Positions 37,641-48,280 of a stretch of DNA of 64,000 nucleotides are shown here, piece by piece. The translations under genes were made by a program, and so were the position numbers. Below the pieces are notes generated by a model. The model had not been told where the DNA came from and ran no database searches. It worked only from the letters and a program-made list of their open reading frames with translations. Source of the DNA: Adiantum capillus-veneris (taxonomy: Eukaryota; Streptophyta; Polypodiopsida; Polypodiales; Pteridaceae); the NCBI GenBank assembly GCA_014529385.2, contig CM043958.1:79541025-79605024 (forward strand), read 5' to 3'. Numbering within the stretch: position 1 is the first letter of the stretch; every line of letters begins with the position of its first letter.

Positions 37641-38125
37641 TCGCAGCTCCTTGTGCCTCAATCTCCTTTCAATTCGACTATCCCGCGAGCTTCTTGGGCT
37701 CTGTTTGCAACGAAAGAGTTTGAACTTTGCATCATATGCAATCTGGATACAGCTGCCTTTGAAGATAAAGGCGGCATAGTACTTGCATTCTCGCAGGGCG
37801 TGTTCTTCGTACTGACGACTACATACTTAAAGGCTTGGGCTTATCTCTGCAGCAACTGAAGGTGATTTGGGCTTTGCAGGTGATGCACAAACCCTAATCG
37901 ACAGGCATTCTTGATTTATCAGCAGCTCTCAGCAGGTCACAGTCCAAGACTTCAGCTGGTGTGATTTATCCCCACAATTAAGCCCTGTAACCGCTTGCTT
38001 GGTGCGATGCTGGATCCTGTTAACATGTTGTTTAATGAGGGCTTCAGCATCTTATGATTCTGTAGTGATGAGGGCATCCAGTACCCTCTTTGAGAAGGCA
38101 ATTGAGTGCATTGGGGTCCGCTATC
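37430..38125 (+). promoter_or_regulatory. Probable GA-rich 5' leader / promoter-proximal region of the kinase gene
   Basis: A GC-richer block with GAGA runs (about 37440-37560) and a (GA)n tract at 37595-37637 precedes the kinase ATG. GA-rich leaders are common in plant genes. An upstream ATG at 38035 opens a 49-codon frame ending at 38184, which overlaps the kinase start in another phase. It matters only if this part is retained in the mRNA. The transcription start and any leader intron cannot be fixed from sequence alone. Confidence 0.4.
37595..37637. repeat. (GA)n tract in the kinase leader region
   Basis: About 21 GA units, with looser GA runs upstream from 37440. Confidence 0.95.
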
Positions 38126-39154
38126 ATGTCAAGGACGCCTTCAACGACAGCTCAGTTTCATCAGAAGTCCAAGACTCTAAATGACAAATATGTGAGTTCT
38201 TAGTGTCGATTAGTTTTGGATGTACGGCCATTGAGGCCAAATATTTATCAGTGCTGAAGAAAAGATTCAGCTGTTTCTTCATTTACTTTTTATTTCAAGT
38301 TCTGGGCTTTCATGCATTTCTTGAGATGTCATCAAACCTGCAGTTTTTCAGTTGGATGGTGTTTAATTTCTAGTTGCTTGGAGATGAAATTGGCAAGGGA
38401 GCTTATGGAAGGGTCTACAAAGGCCTGGATTTGGAGAATGGAGACTTTGTGGCGATCAAACAGGTGTCTTTGGAAAACATCTTTCCGGAGGATCTTGCAA
38501 GTATCATGGTATGATTTTATTGAGCATTTTCACAGCTTTCTTCCCTTCATTTTTGTGCACAACCTCACCTTTTGCATTTGTTTTTTTTTCATGCAGCAAG
38601 AGATTGACCTCTTGAAGGTATGACCATTTTTTTCAATGATAGATTTTATCTAATGGTTATTTTTATGGGCATACATTTAACTTGAGCGGTCTTTGTGCAG
38701 AATTTGAATCACAAGAACATTGTGAAGTACCTTGATTCTTTCAAGACAAAGTCTCATCTACACATTATTTTAGAGTAAGAAGAGTATATCACACAAGGGA
38801 AAATGTTTCAAGGGTCATGTGTTTTCTGCTCCTGGTTAATTTTGGAGTGTGTACATAATTGTTTATGGTGTTCAGGTATGTCGAAAATGGCTCCCTTGCA
38901 AGCATTATCAAACCAAACAAGTTTGGAGCCTTTCCAGAGTCCTTGGTGGCAGTATACATTTCTCAGGTTTGCATTTCATTGCGCAAAAGTTCCTTTTTAT
39001 TTTGTTGAGAATTGCTGGTTCAGGTCTGTTGTGACTCATTTTCTCTATTTTTGCGCATTGAATGACCTAGGTTCTTGAAGGACTCGTGTATTTGCATGAG
39101 CAAGGAGTTATTCATCGAGATATCAAGGGTGCCAACATTCTTACAACCAAAGAG
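38126..39154 (+). CDS. MAP3K-epsilon-like protein kinase, first five coding exons (157 aa)
   Basis: Exons are 38126-38191, 38374-38508, 38597-38617, 38701-38774 + 38876-38966 (split codon) and 39071-39154. All introns are GT...AG and 80-180 bp; joined, they give 157 residues without a stop. The ATG opens [16 protein letters not shown]. The glycine loop is GKGAYGRVY, the ATP lysine is in FVAIKQV, the C-helix Glu is in QEIDLLK, the hinge is ILEYVENGS and the catalytic loop is HRDIKGAN. The sequence closely resembles plant MAP3K-epsilon (Cdc15/Cdc7-like MAPKKK, linked in Arabidopsis to cell division and pollen), by recall of the family. The last exon ends at TTKE with a donor at 39155. The DFG exon and the rest are not in the window. 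A segment of another MAPKKK subfamily is possible but less likely. Confidence 0.88.
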
Positions 39155-40084
39155 GTACACAATTGTTTTACACAAACTTTACCCCTTGGCCTTAGCTTTG
39201 CTATCAAGTTGGTTTGATTTGTTGGATGTGTCTGCTTTTTGGGGCCTCACCTATTTTTCATTAATTAATTGTTTCTGCCCATATCCATTATTGTGTAGGC
39301 TTAAAAATGATCAAAATAAGCTTCTATGTGATTTGTAGCTCGCAACTCTTTGGATGCGTTTTTTTAGCTACCATCATGCTGTCCAATGTTTTGATAGTGC
39401 TGGATGCTGTGGTCGAGTTGAAGTTTGTGGAGAGATGTAGTGTGGTAGGGTAAGTGCCACACATGCAACTCCATAGGGTGACTGGCAGGCGTAATTTTCT
39501 TTGACTGCCTCTATCTAGAGGCATCTTCAATGCGACGGAAGGTAGCCAAATTCTACTTTTGTAAAGGCATAGCAGGGGAATCTTCGAAAGGAAAACACTA
39601 AAGTAGAAGGACATGGAATTGAAGGCAATTTTTAAGGAGAGGGAAAAGAGAAATCCTACATCAGACTAGTACCAGGGAAAAAGCTATCATAACTTAGAAG
39701 CTAACATGAACTTATTTCAAGCTACTTAGTTGTACTACATAGAGGCTCCTTGGAATATTTGGAGCAAAAAAAGCCTCTTTTAGCTTAATTGTAGTGCTCA
39801 AAAGCCACTTGCAAAAAACAAGTTTTTGTTGTTTTTTTGTTTTTGAAATTGTTCAAACTGGACAATTGCCACATACAGAGAACAACACTGTGAGCACAAA
39901 ACACCAAACCGATAAAAAATATTGAAGGGCTGCCCTCTCTTTGGAGCAAAAAAAAGCCTCTTATACCTCTTGGCACGGAGCTACGCCGGGCCGTGTCGAC
40001 CTTATTGTGAGTCGTGAACTGTTTGGAAGAAATCTCTGGTGTGTCGCGGTAGAATCTTGACTTGGGGTGTCCAAGTTTGTTACA
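39155..40084 (+). other. Start of kinase intron 6, running into the gypsy F 5' LTR
   Basis: It begins at the GT donor after the last visible exon. No exon coding for the DFG segment was found after any AG here. The right part should hold the 5' LTR of gypsy F, which ends GTTACA at about 40084 before a primer-binding site, but its left edge could not be placed. A 21-base word (TTTGGAGCAAAAAAAGCCTC) occurs at about 39758 and, with one extra A, at about 39940. Confidence 0.5.
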
Positions 40085-40085
40085 A

Positions 40086-40097
40086 TGGTATCAAAGC
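40086..40097 (+). promoter_or_regulatory. Primer-binding site of gypsy F
   Basis: TGGTATCAAAGC follows ...GTTACA by one base. It has one mismatch to the initiator tRNA-Met type and marks the end of the 5' LTR. Confidence 0.72.
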
Positions 40098-40148
40098 GCG
40101 GCCGATTTCTCTTCTACCGGGAAATCCGATACTTATCTCGCGGCACTT

Positions 40149-41407
40149 ATGGATTCCAACAAGAAACAGTCGACTTCTTTTGCATCTGCGAATGCGGGAG
40201 AAGATCACGGAGAAGATTCTCATGAGCAATCTGAGGAAGAGTACGGCCCACCTCGGCCTTCTCAGTTTGAGATTGAAGAGATGGAACGTCCACAATTGGT
40301 TGAGGAGGCAACGAAGCAGATGATTAAAATTGCGAAGGATCCAAAATACTCAGCAATCCCTCGCAGAAGGCCACAGAACCACCCATCAAACCGGCCATCA
40401 AGAAACCTCCTTCTCCGAGGATGTTTATAGAGCAAGAATTACAAGAGGTGGTTCAAACACAGATTAGCCGGCTCTTGGATGCAAACAACAATCCAAAAAG
40501 CATGAGAAAAAGCATAAGAAAGGAACTGGCTTTCCGGGTTATTTGGGTCGTCAATCCTCTTTTGCATTGGCGAGAAAGTAGAAGAAGCGCGTACGATTTG
40601 AAGGACTACCCAATTCTTCTTCTTCTGAAAGTTCTTCTAGCTCTTTTGACTCGTGCGAAGAAGACAGGAAAGGCAAAAAGCGAAGCAAAAAGCAAAGCTT
40701 CGAGAAGGGCAAGAAAAAGGCAAAGAAGCCTAAATTTCGCCCAGTTTCTGACAGTTCTACAGAGGACTCATTCTCAGACAGTTCGGACTCTGACGATGAC
40801 ATGTTTTATGCAAAGAAGAAGCACTTTTATAAAGCCAACCAGTATGACTTCCTTGAAGATAAAAGCAAGAAAGTAAGAGAATTCAAAGAAGGTGGATAAT
40901 CAATTAAGTTTGACTCTTGTTTTGGATTCCGAGATGCTCCGAGGGCTTTGGCCTTCATACAACAATTTGACATAGCTTTCTCTGGAGGGCATTATTCAGA
41001 GAACTCCAAGATTTGGAGGGCTACATCTTTCTTCAAGGGAAACGCTCGAACATGGTGGTCCACCCTTCTACTGAGAAAGGAAGCTCCATTTGAAATTCAA
41101 AAGGTCTTTATTTCTTCTTGGCTGACTCGGGAGTACGAACGAAATATACGAACTGCTTGGAATCATCTTCGGATGATTAAGGGAGATTTTCTGGACGTTT
41201 ATTGCGAGAGATTTTGGAGCTCTTTTCTACCAGCCTCTTCATTTAAGTAGGTCTCGTTAAAAGAACAGATTGAGCGGTTTTGCTGCTGACTTCCTATAGA
41301 GATCTGAGACTACTGCTTGGAACAAAAGTCAAATTCTATTCAAGAATTGATGGGTCATGCGAAACGGGGATTTGCGATACATTCGGGCAATTTGACTTAC
41401 CCCACAC
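40149..41407 (+). pseudogene. Gypsy F gag, 5' part
   Basis: The ATG at 40149 (MDSNKKQSTSFAS) opens an acidic N-terminal region that shifts frame near 40370. The Lys/Ser-rich linker at 40500-40900 is also frame-shifted. The retrotransposon gag core is clear at 40948-41250 (FIQQFDIAFSGGHYSENSK, NARTWWSTLLLRKE), aligning with the gag of gypsy G (FLQQFDTAYAGGNFTEASK). Further stops occur near 41249, 41289 and 41310. It is non-functional. Confidence 0.82.
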
Positions 41408-43768
41408 CAGTTAGAGGGTCGTTCGCTTTCGCATTTGCTGATGAACTGTTCGACGGTTGATGAAGCCAGGGGACGTTGGCTAAATCAATTCAACTCCACC
41501 TTTAACGTAATCGACCCTTCATTGGACCCTGAAGAAAGGACCGTTATCCTCCTTGGTGGGGAGGCTCGGGGGAAGCGGTCGCCCTTCTGGGTATGCCGTG
41601 ATCCGCACTCGAGGGACGGAACCGCAGGGCACGTGCCTGTGGCGAAGTTCCTTGGTGAAGTTGTAGCCCGGTATTTGGGTGCTCTGCATAGGCAGATGGG
41701 GAGATAATGCTCCCCTTCCTATGCTGTTATTTTGAATCCGATCCCCTCCGAGGAAAATGACGTAATTCTCCCAAGCAAAGCCAGATGAGCTACAAGAGAG
41801 CCCAAGTGTCATTCCCCCCCCGGGGGGGGGTCCAACTTCACCTAAAAGGGGTTGGGAGGTGCAAACGGGAGACACCACCAACCTCAGCGGACGCCACCTG
41901 TGAGTTCCAAGCGGGTATGGCATTTTCTAGGAGAAAACCGTCGGGTTTCAAAGGTAGTTTAGTGAGGTGAGCGATAAGTTACCTGGAGGAGGCAACTCCA
42001 AAGGGAAGACCGAAGCAAGTCCCGCAGTACCTGGGTCTTTGAACAGAGGTACTTGGTCGTTGTCATGCCCAAATCAGGTTGGTGAAATGGGTCTCTCAAG
42101 GGATTAGTCATGGCCCTAAGAGTGTAGATAATTCTGGACTCTCGTAGTCCAGAGAAAACTAGTGACAAAAGCGTCTGCCTTCGGTTTTTGGGTGCATAGT
42201 GTCACTAGCATGTGACTACTATCTATCCTTTTTGTTGATTTCTTTCTTATTATCTATTTACTTTCACTTTTTGGAAACACCCCTCGGGAAATCTAACTGC
42301 CCTGCATTGCATAGCTAGTGTGGAATTGTCCAGAGGGAGTCCAGGCCTGAGGGCAAGAGAGCACTAAGGTTGGACAAGGACTATGGTTAGCCAAGTGGGG
42401 TCATTGACTAGCCAAAGTGGAATCCTTTGCTACAGAGGCTACATTTCAGTTCTGGATGTGGCCGCAGTGTACAAAGAGCAGTCGGATGACCTAGAAAGAT
42501 ACAATGGCAGCATCTCCTAAAATTTAGGGAATTGCTATTTTGGGACCTGAAAATGTCTTCGCGTCATTACGTGCAGTTTGACATGGGGATCATTTTGTTA
42601 CTCTGTGGCCAAGCCAACAGAGGCTGCAGGTGAGATATTTTTAGACCCGAGGGTCTAAAGCGGGAAAATGCACAAATGAGTAACACTTGGCACTCTGAGG
42701 CCAGTTTACTACTTATAGAGAAGGCAAAAACGTGATTTATAGCTGGGAGGCTCATTTTGCAAGTCTCTATCACAGGTTAAGAGCTATGGAGTGCTTGCTT
42801 TCCCTCTTATGCACAGTGCGGTGCCAGGAGTGATGCCTTGCACACTACGCACTGCCCTCTCTCTCCCCTTTGGCAGTATGTTATGCCCCTCTAGTGGGCT
42901 CTTCATTTGACCAATGTACAGTTGTGTGGGTTCATGCGCGATTGCCGAGGCAAGAGCCTCTTGCACAGGTACTGGATTAGCTAGCGGCTAATCCCCCCGC
43001 AGGTACAGGTGAATTCGGAGAGGTTTCACGCCAGAAATCTCGTCCGATTCAAAGGGCAAGTAGCCCTACAGGTGCGGGAGCTCGAGGGCTTGCTACGGAT
43101 GCGACCGGCACGCGAAACGGAGCCCGAAACAGTGAATTACAGCCTGCTGTGTATTTTTGCAGGTTTAGGGTTTTGGCCCTAAACGGACCCTAATACCCCC
43201 AGGAGGTTTGGGGACGCAAGGGGACCGCTGTACAGGTGATCTGGCGCATTTTCAGGGCTGAAAACAGAGAATTCAGCGTGCTGCAGATTCTCGCCAGGTT
43301 TTGCAAAGTGCCCGTATGCGTCGGGAAAGTCAGTCAATGCGTGGGAATACTGACCGTGAAGGGTTCTAGTACAGTTATGCTGCCGAAATCGGGCTGGAAC
43401 AGTGGAAATTCAGCCGAGTTTGTGCGGGGCAGCTTGTAGGAACCACAGCGTTTATTCCCTCTTTTGAATAATAAAGAAATACCGAAAGGGGCGCCTAAGT
43501 TAGGGGCCAATCTGGTGTCCGTCTACTCATACAGGTGCAATCTAGCAGCCTGTATCCCTCTCCCCTTTGATGTGTCTTGAAAGTACAGGTAAAATAGACG
43601 ACTAATAATGGGTGAAAGCTAAATCAAGGTTTAAAGTAAAGTCTACCGCCCTTTTTGGATTGAACAGGCCGGTTTCACATAGTCCTGGTCGTTCTTCTTG
43701 TATACTTTTTTGGTGTATGAGGGGAGCGGCTGGGCGTGCCCTACCCGACTTCGAAAACAAAACAAAAA
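41408..43768 (+). mobile_element. Insertion in gypsy F gag containing a diverged LTR related to gypsy G
   Basis: The gag reading stops here and resumes after about 2.36 kb. TTACCCCACA occurs at both edges (about 41398-41407 and 43771-43780). The segment 42505-43679 aligns clearly, in reverse orientation to gypsy G, with the G LTR: for example AATAAAGAAATACCGAAAGG near 43468 and CTACCGCCCT near 43653, ending near GGCCGGTTTCACA. The left kilobase was not recognised. The right edge is A-rich (AAAACAAAACAAAAAAA). It may be a diverged solo LTR, possibly inside a larger insertion. The true edges are uncertain. Confidence 0.55.
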
Positions 43769-43782
43769 AATTTACCCCACAG

Positions 43783-44425
43783 ATGAGATCTTGACTCAGA
43801 GAACCCAACAAACTTCTAATAATGAAAGTAGAAAGAGAAAGAGTTCCCAAGAAAAGAAAGACAAGGATTCACGACCTCGGCTCACTCTTCAGGAGAGGGC
43901 CAACTACATCAAAGAGGGGAAGTGTTTTGGATGCGGGAAACATGGGCACGTCTCCGCGAAGTGCCCTAAAAAGGCACAGCAAGAACAGAATGAAGACATG
44001 CCAGAGACTTCGAGAGCAGCTGAGGAACGTGGCAGAAAAGGCAAGATGATAGCAGGACTGGTTCCAGATTGCATGGGTACTGACCCAAGCACGATTGATG
44101 AAAGTACAGAACTTTGCCGAGCTTGGGGCAAAGTGAAAGATCAAGAAGCATTGATTTTCTTTGATGGAGGAGCCAAGGCCAACTCCATTTCACATGAATT
44201 GGCGGCGCGGCTTGAGATTACACCCGATCGGATGGGACCACAAGTAGAGGCAGTTCTAGCGGCACCCGGACGGGACGTAGCCATTACACCTGTCATTGGC
44301 AAACTTCGGTTGCATTGTCAGGGGTATTTGGGGCACGAGGACTTTTACATAATGCCCTTGGAAGGTTGTGATGTCCTCCTTGGAGTCCCTTGGTACCATA
44401 AGAACAACGCCGCGGTCGATTATTG
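43783..44425 (+). pseudogene. Gypsy F gag end (zinc knuckle) and protease
   Basis: The open frame carries a basic linker, the CCHC knuckle CFGCGKHGHVSAKC (about 43922-43963) and a protease with FFDGGAKANSISHEL (about 44155-44200). The retroviral-type aspartyl protease motif normally reads D-S/T-G; here it reads D-G-G. The frame continues through GCDVLLGVPWYHKNN to a TGA at 44424-44426. It corresponds closely to FFDPGAKANFIS in gypsy G. Confidence 0.82.
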
Positions 44426-44599
44426 AGCAAAGAAAGAGACATTGACAAATGAAAAGGACTGAAAAATTGTACTTGATGTGAAATTGAAAGGCGAGTCTGC
44501 CCTTATTGTATCGGCGTCGGCCGTTTCGAAATTAATGAAATCAAGTCTGTTTGTTTACTCTATCTATTTGAAAGAGTTAAATGATGAACGTAGGACAAA

Positions 44600-45192
44600 T
44601 TGATAAATAACGCCATTATTTTCTCCACACTCATGCCTATTGCTTTTCTGAGGGTCTGCCAGGCGAGTTGCCACCATCTTGTCATGAAGATCATACTATT
44701 GATCTGATACCTGGAAGCACACCACCGAACCGGCCACGTTATCGTGTGAGCCGAGCCCAGAGTGAAGAGATTATGAACCAAGTGAAAGACCTCTTGGAAA
44801 AGGGCCTTATCCAGCCGAGTACTTACCCTAGTACTCTCCGGTGGTGTTGGTTTTAAAGAAAGATGGATCTTGGAAAATGTGCATTGATTACAAAGCTCTC
44901 AATAAAATCACCATCACGAACAAATTTCTGATTCCGAGGATAGATGATATTCTTGACAAATTACAGGGATCCTCTTGTTTCAGTAGGATCGATTTGAAAA
45001 GCGGATATCATCATATCCGAATTGCGCCGAGAGATGTCTGCAAGACAGCTTTTCGGACGAGCTTCTGTTTATATGAATTTTTGGTGATGCCTTTTGGCCT
45101 TACCAATGCTCCAGCGAAATTTAACCGAATGATGGACAAGATTTTGAGAGAGTATAGATCTTTTCTTGACACTTTCTTTGACGACATTATAG
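44600..45192 (+). pseudogene. Gypsy F reverse transcriptase, N-terminal part, cut by the hAT
   Basis: RT motifs are readable with a frame change near 44840: GSTPPNRPRYRVS, then KKDGSWKMCIDYKALNKI, FSRIDLKSGYHHIRI, MPFGLTNAPAKFNR and the catalytic TFFDDII. The hAT target site CATTATAG (45185-45192) overlaps the codons right after the second catalytic Asp. RT resumes at 56785. Confidence 0.88.
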
Positions 45193-45209
45193 CATAGTTA
45201 CATGGGACG
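45193..45209 (+). repeat. hAT left terminal inverted repeat
   Basis: CATAGTTACATGGGACG, inverse of 56760-56776 with one mismatch. GGGGACGGGG-type subterminal repeats follow to about 45280. Confidence 0.92.
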
Positions 45210-45578
45210 TCGGGTCGGGGACGGGGATGGGGACAGGACGGCAAAAGTCAAGAAACGGGGACGGGGGTCGGAACGGCAAAAAAAAAGAGTTTTTTTGCCA
45301 TTTTTTGACCTACGCACATGCCACACACATAGAGAGCATCACTTTGACCACAAATTTACACTAAATGACCAAAGAACACGAGTCATATAGGCGGAAATGT
45401 GCTAATAAAACATCGATGGATACAAAATGAAAAGTGCATGCTACAAGGGCTCAAGAGTCAAAAAGCCTAAAGGACTTAGGACAAGCCTCAAGGATAACAA
45501 AAAGTACAAAGGACTATGTAGTAGGTAGAGTCGTAGACTCAAGAGTCTAGACTCGAGAGTGATCAATGATCATCAAAC

Positions 45579-47769
45579 TCAAGAAGTGCTCGCCTGCTGA
45601 ATCTCCATATCGTCGTCGTAGTCGAGGTCGTCAGTGACGTATGAGGCCTCGGGAGGCTCGCATGGAGGCTCGAAGTCCTCCTCTAGCTCCTCCAAAAGTG
45701 TATCGGCCATAGATGGGTTCTCTTGTGCCATCTCCCACTGATTGAAGGGATCTGCCTTGTGTGTGACGCTCTTGGCAAGCATGCGCAAGTTAGCGCTCAC
45801 AAACACCAAATCATTGGCCCTCTTGACCCCAAGGCGATTCCTCTTCTTAGAGGCAATGTGGCTGTACACACTCCATAGTTGCTCCAAGCAACTAGTGGTA
45901 CATGCTTGGCTAAGGACACGAACAGCCTAGCGTTGCAAATGTGGGCCATCTCCTCCATAGTCCTCCCACCACAAAACCGAGCCAATCTTGTTGCGATCAT
46001 CTACACATCCATAGGAGCCCTTCTTTTGTCTGTAGTTGAGTAGCTCGTCTCTAATCTTGCGCCTAGTGTCATTGCTAGGCTCAAAGCGCTTCAATGCAAG
46101 CCGCCATCCTTTGCTCACCTCGTTGTCGGTCTCTTGACGCCTTCCTTGAAACTCAGGGTCAAGCACGTAAGCTGCCGCATGAGTGGATAGTAGTATCCAT
46201 TCCACCTCTACTCACACAAGCCATGAATCTCCGCGTACTGAACAGGGTCAGGCACAAGCTTCTCAAGCGCCTCTATCATCCGATCCATGGCTTTGTAGAC
46301 TTTGCCAATACATGGCTGCAAGCCATCCACAACTCGAAGTAGGTGTAGAATAGGCTTGACCATGGCGTCAAGAGTCTTCACCTCCTCCCACCAAGCGGCG
46401 TCGTCGGCCCATTCTCGGCATTTCAATCCTGATGGTGACGTAGACTCCGGCATGGCCTGGAACTCATCACTGAGAAAGAGGCCCCTTAAGGCTCGGCCAC
46501 ATGTAGACAAGCGGCCTAGCATAAGCCAATTGAATGCAAATCTTGTCTCTGAATATTTGAGCAAGGACAAGTGGATCCTCTTTGAGAATTCATGGCGCAC
46601 TTTTTGATGGTTGAGCACAAAGGAGACAATTCGAGAGGCGTCACCAATGGTGGGTGAAATCCATGACAAGTTCCCTATGTCCTTGAGGAGGTTATTGAGG
46701 CAATGCGCCATGCAAAATGTGACATGGATGTTGGGATACATGCCCTCAATGATAAGCCCGGCTGCCCTATTTGACGCCTCTCCGTCTGCAACCATACAAA
46801 GGACATTCTCCGGGCCTGTGATCTCTATGGTGCTTGTCCACTCCGCAGCAAGCATCTCGGCGGCCTTGCCACTATCGGATGCATCATGTGGCTCCACAAA
46901 GTACATCTCCCCCCGAGAGTAGGCCACCACTCCGTGGATGGATCGCTTGCGGGTGTCGCTCCATCCATCTACAAGGAGAGAGACGCCATTGGTCCCCCAC
47001 AAATCCTTTGTTGCTTGGGCCGCTTGCTCCAGGGCAAGCTTCTCTTTGTCAAGGAGGGTGGTGCGAAGCCTCTCCGATGAAGGTGGTACATAAGAGGAGC
47101 CATATCCCCCTATTTTCGTAACCATGGTTTGAAAGTATGGAGACCTATCCACACAAAATAGAGCATGTTGTGTTAGTATGGAGAGTCGAGAGTCGAGAAC
47201 CCATAATGAATACAAAATGGGAGATTGCAATGTGCATATGCCAAGGGAAACTCACTGCGAAGCATGGAAGGCAATGTGGTCGTGGAAGAAGAATCGGACA
47301 ACTGACCTATCCACCTCTTCCTTCAATTTAGGATTCCAATTTTCGTTGAGGGGCTTTGGCGATGTGCAACGGAAGAGGACGGTGTAGATGCATTTGTCTT
47401 GAACGCTTGAGAGATGTCGTCAAGGTTGGCTTCCCTTTACTCTCGCGGTGTCGCCGTGGTGGAGGGATCAACGGCAACAAAACGGCCCCTCTTGGCCGCT
47501 TCCGCGACCTCATACACCGTGAGCTTCTCAAGAAGATCCAACCTCTTCTCAGGAGTTACTCAAGGGCAAAACTTCACCTCGTGACCGGATTCATGAAGAA
47601 GATGGGCTCGCACTTTGTTTGCACCACCTGTTCTCTTGTATGGGCATAGCTTGCATGTCCATGGTCTTGCACCGCCACCTTTGCCACGCGTGCTAGAGTC
47701 GACTTCATCCCACCACGACCATGTTTGCACGGCGGGCCTCCTTCGAGAAGAGCCAGCTTGAGATGACAT
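45579..47769 (-). pseudogene. hAT transposase (BED finger, DUF659-type core, C-terminal dimerisation region), decayed
   Basis: It reads right to left. The ATG at 47769 opens a BED zinc finger (WTCKLCPYKRTGG, then HLLHESGH, 47660-47570), ended by a TGA near 47557. After a frame change, VDRSVVRFFFHDHIAFHA leads into a plausible 111-bp intron (47145-47255, GT..AG) and SPYFQTMV. The DUF659-like core follows (47100-46700: LLVDGWSDTRKRSIHG, VADGEASNRAAG, CMAHCLNNLLKDIG). A stop (46206-46208) and a frameshift lie before HAAAYVLDPEFQ. A TAG at 45927-45929 separates SVLWWEDYGGDGPHLQR from the dimerisation segment EQLWSVYSHIASKKRNRLG. Domains and order fit plant BED/DUF659 hAT transposases. It is inactive as it stands. 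Confidence 0.88.
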
Positions 47770-48280
47770 GATGGTGGAGAGAGAGTAGAGCTTAGAAGTT
47801 AGAGGAGTTAGAGGAGCTAATAGCTTAGAAGTTAAGAGGAGAGCTTGTGTGGAGAGAGAGTAGAGGAGAGTTTCAAAGTTGAGAAGGTAGAAGAGGGAGA
47901 GAGTGGAGACTCAAGGGTAGAGTGTAGGTGTAGAAGGCTTAGAAGCCTCTAGAAGGTAGATCGTACAGCGTGGAGTCGTAGAGCGACGTAGACTCCGAGT
48001 AGAGAGGAGAGCTTGAGGGAAGATGAGGCCCAAGGGGGCTTTTATAGCCTCCCAAGGGCCCAACCCCCCCCCCAAAAATATGGTCGTTGGTTGCAATTGA
48101 CCGTTTTAAACAGTCAATTTTTCAAATTTCGAAAATTTTTGGGCGCCTGTTTTTTTCCGTTCCCTACCGTCCCCGGCCGTTCCGACCGTTCCTGGTCCGT
48201 TCCCTACCATCCCTGGTCCGGCTGCCTGCGACCCCGCCGATCGGCCAAAATTCCTTCCGTCTGTCCTTGTCCGTCCCCGG
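47770..48280. other. hAT right internal flank with subterminal CCGTTCC repeats
   Basis: GAGAG/TAGA-rich sequence upstream of the transposase start leads into a cluster of CCGTTCC/CCGTCCC words (about 48155-48280). It mirrors the GGGGACGG cluster at the left end. Such subterminal clusters are known transposase-binding regions in hAT elements; their role here is inferred. Confidence 0.6.

Noticed and set aside
39293-39330. Candidate acceptor and next kinase exon after TGTGTAG
   Set aside because: The following bases give a stop (GCT TAA in one frame) and do not encode the expected DFG segment.
41435-41707. 90-codon frame at the left of the composite insertion
   Set aside because: It starts in broken gypsy F sequence and continues into unrecognised DNA; no domain is visible.
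41817-43679. A solo LTR with ends TGTCATTCC ... TTTCACA
   Set aside because: The ends look LTR-like, but the flanking 5-mers (CCAAG and TAGTC) do not match, so I kept the broader interval and left the edges open.
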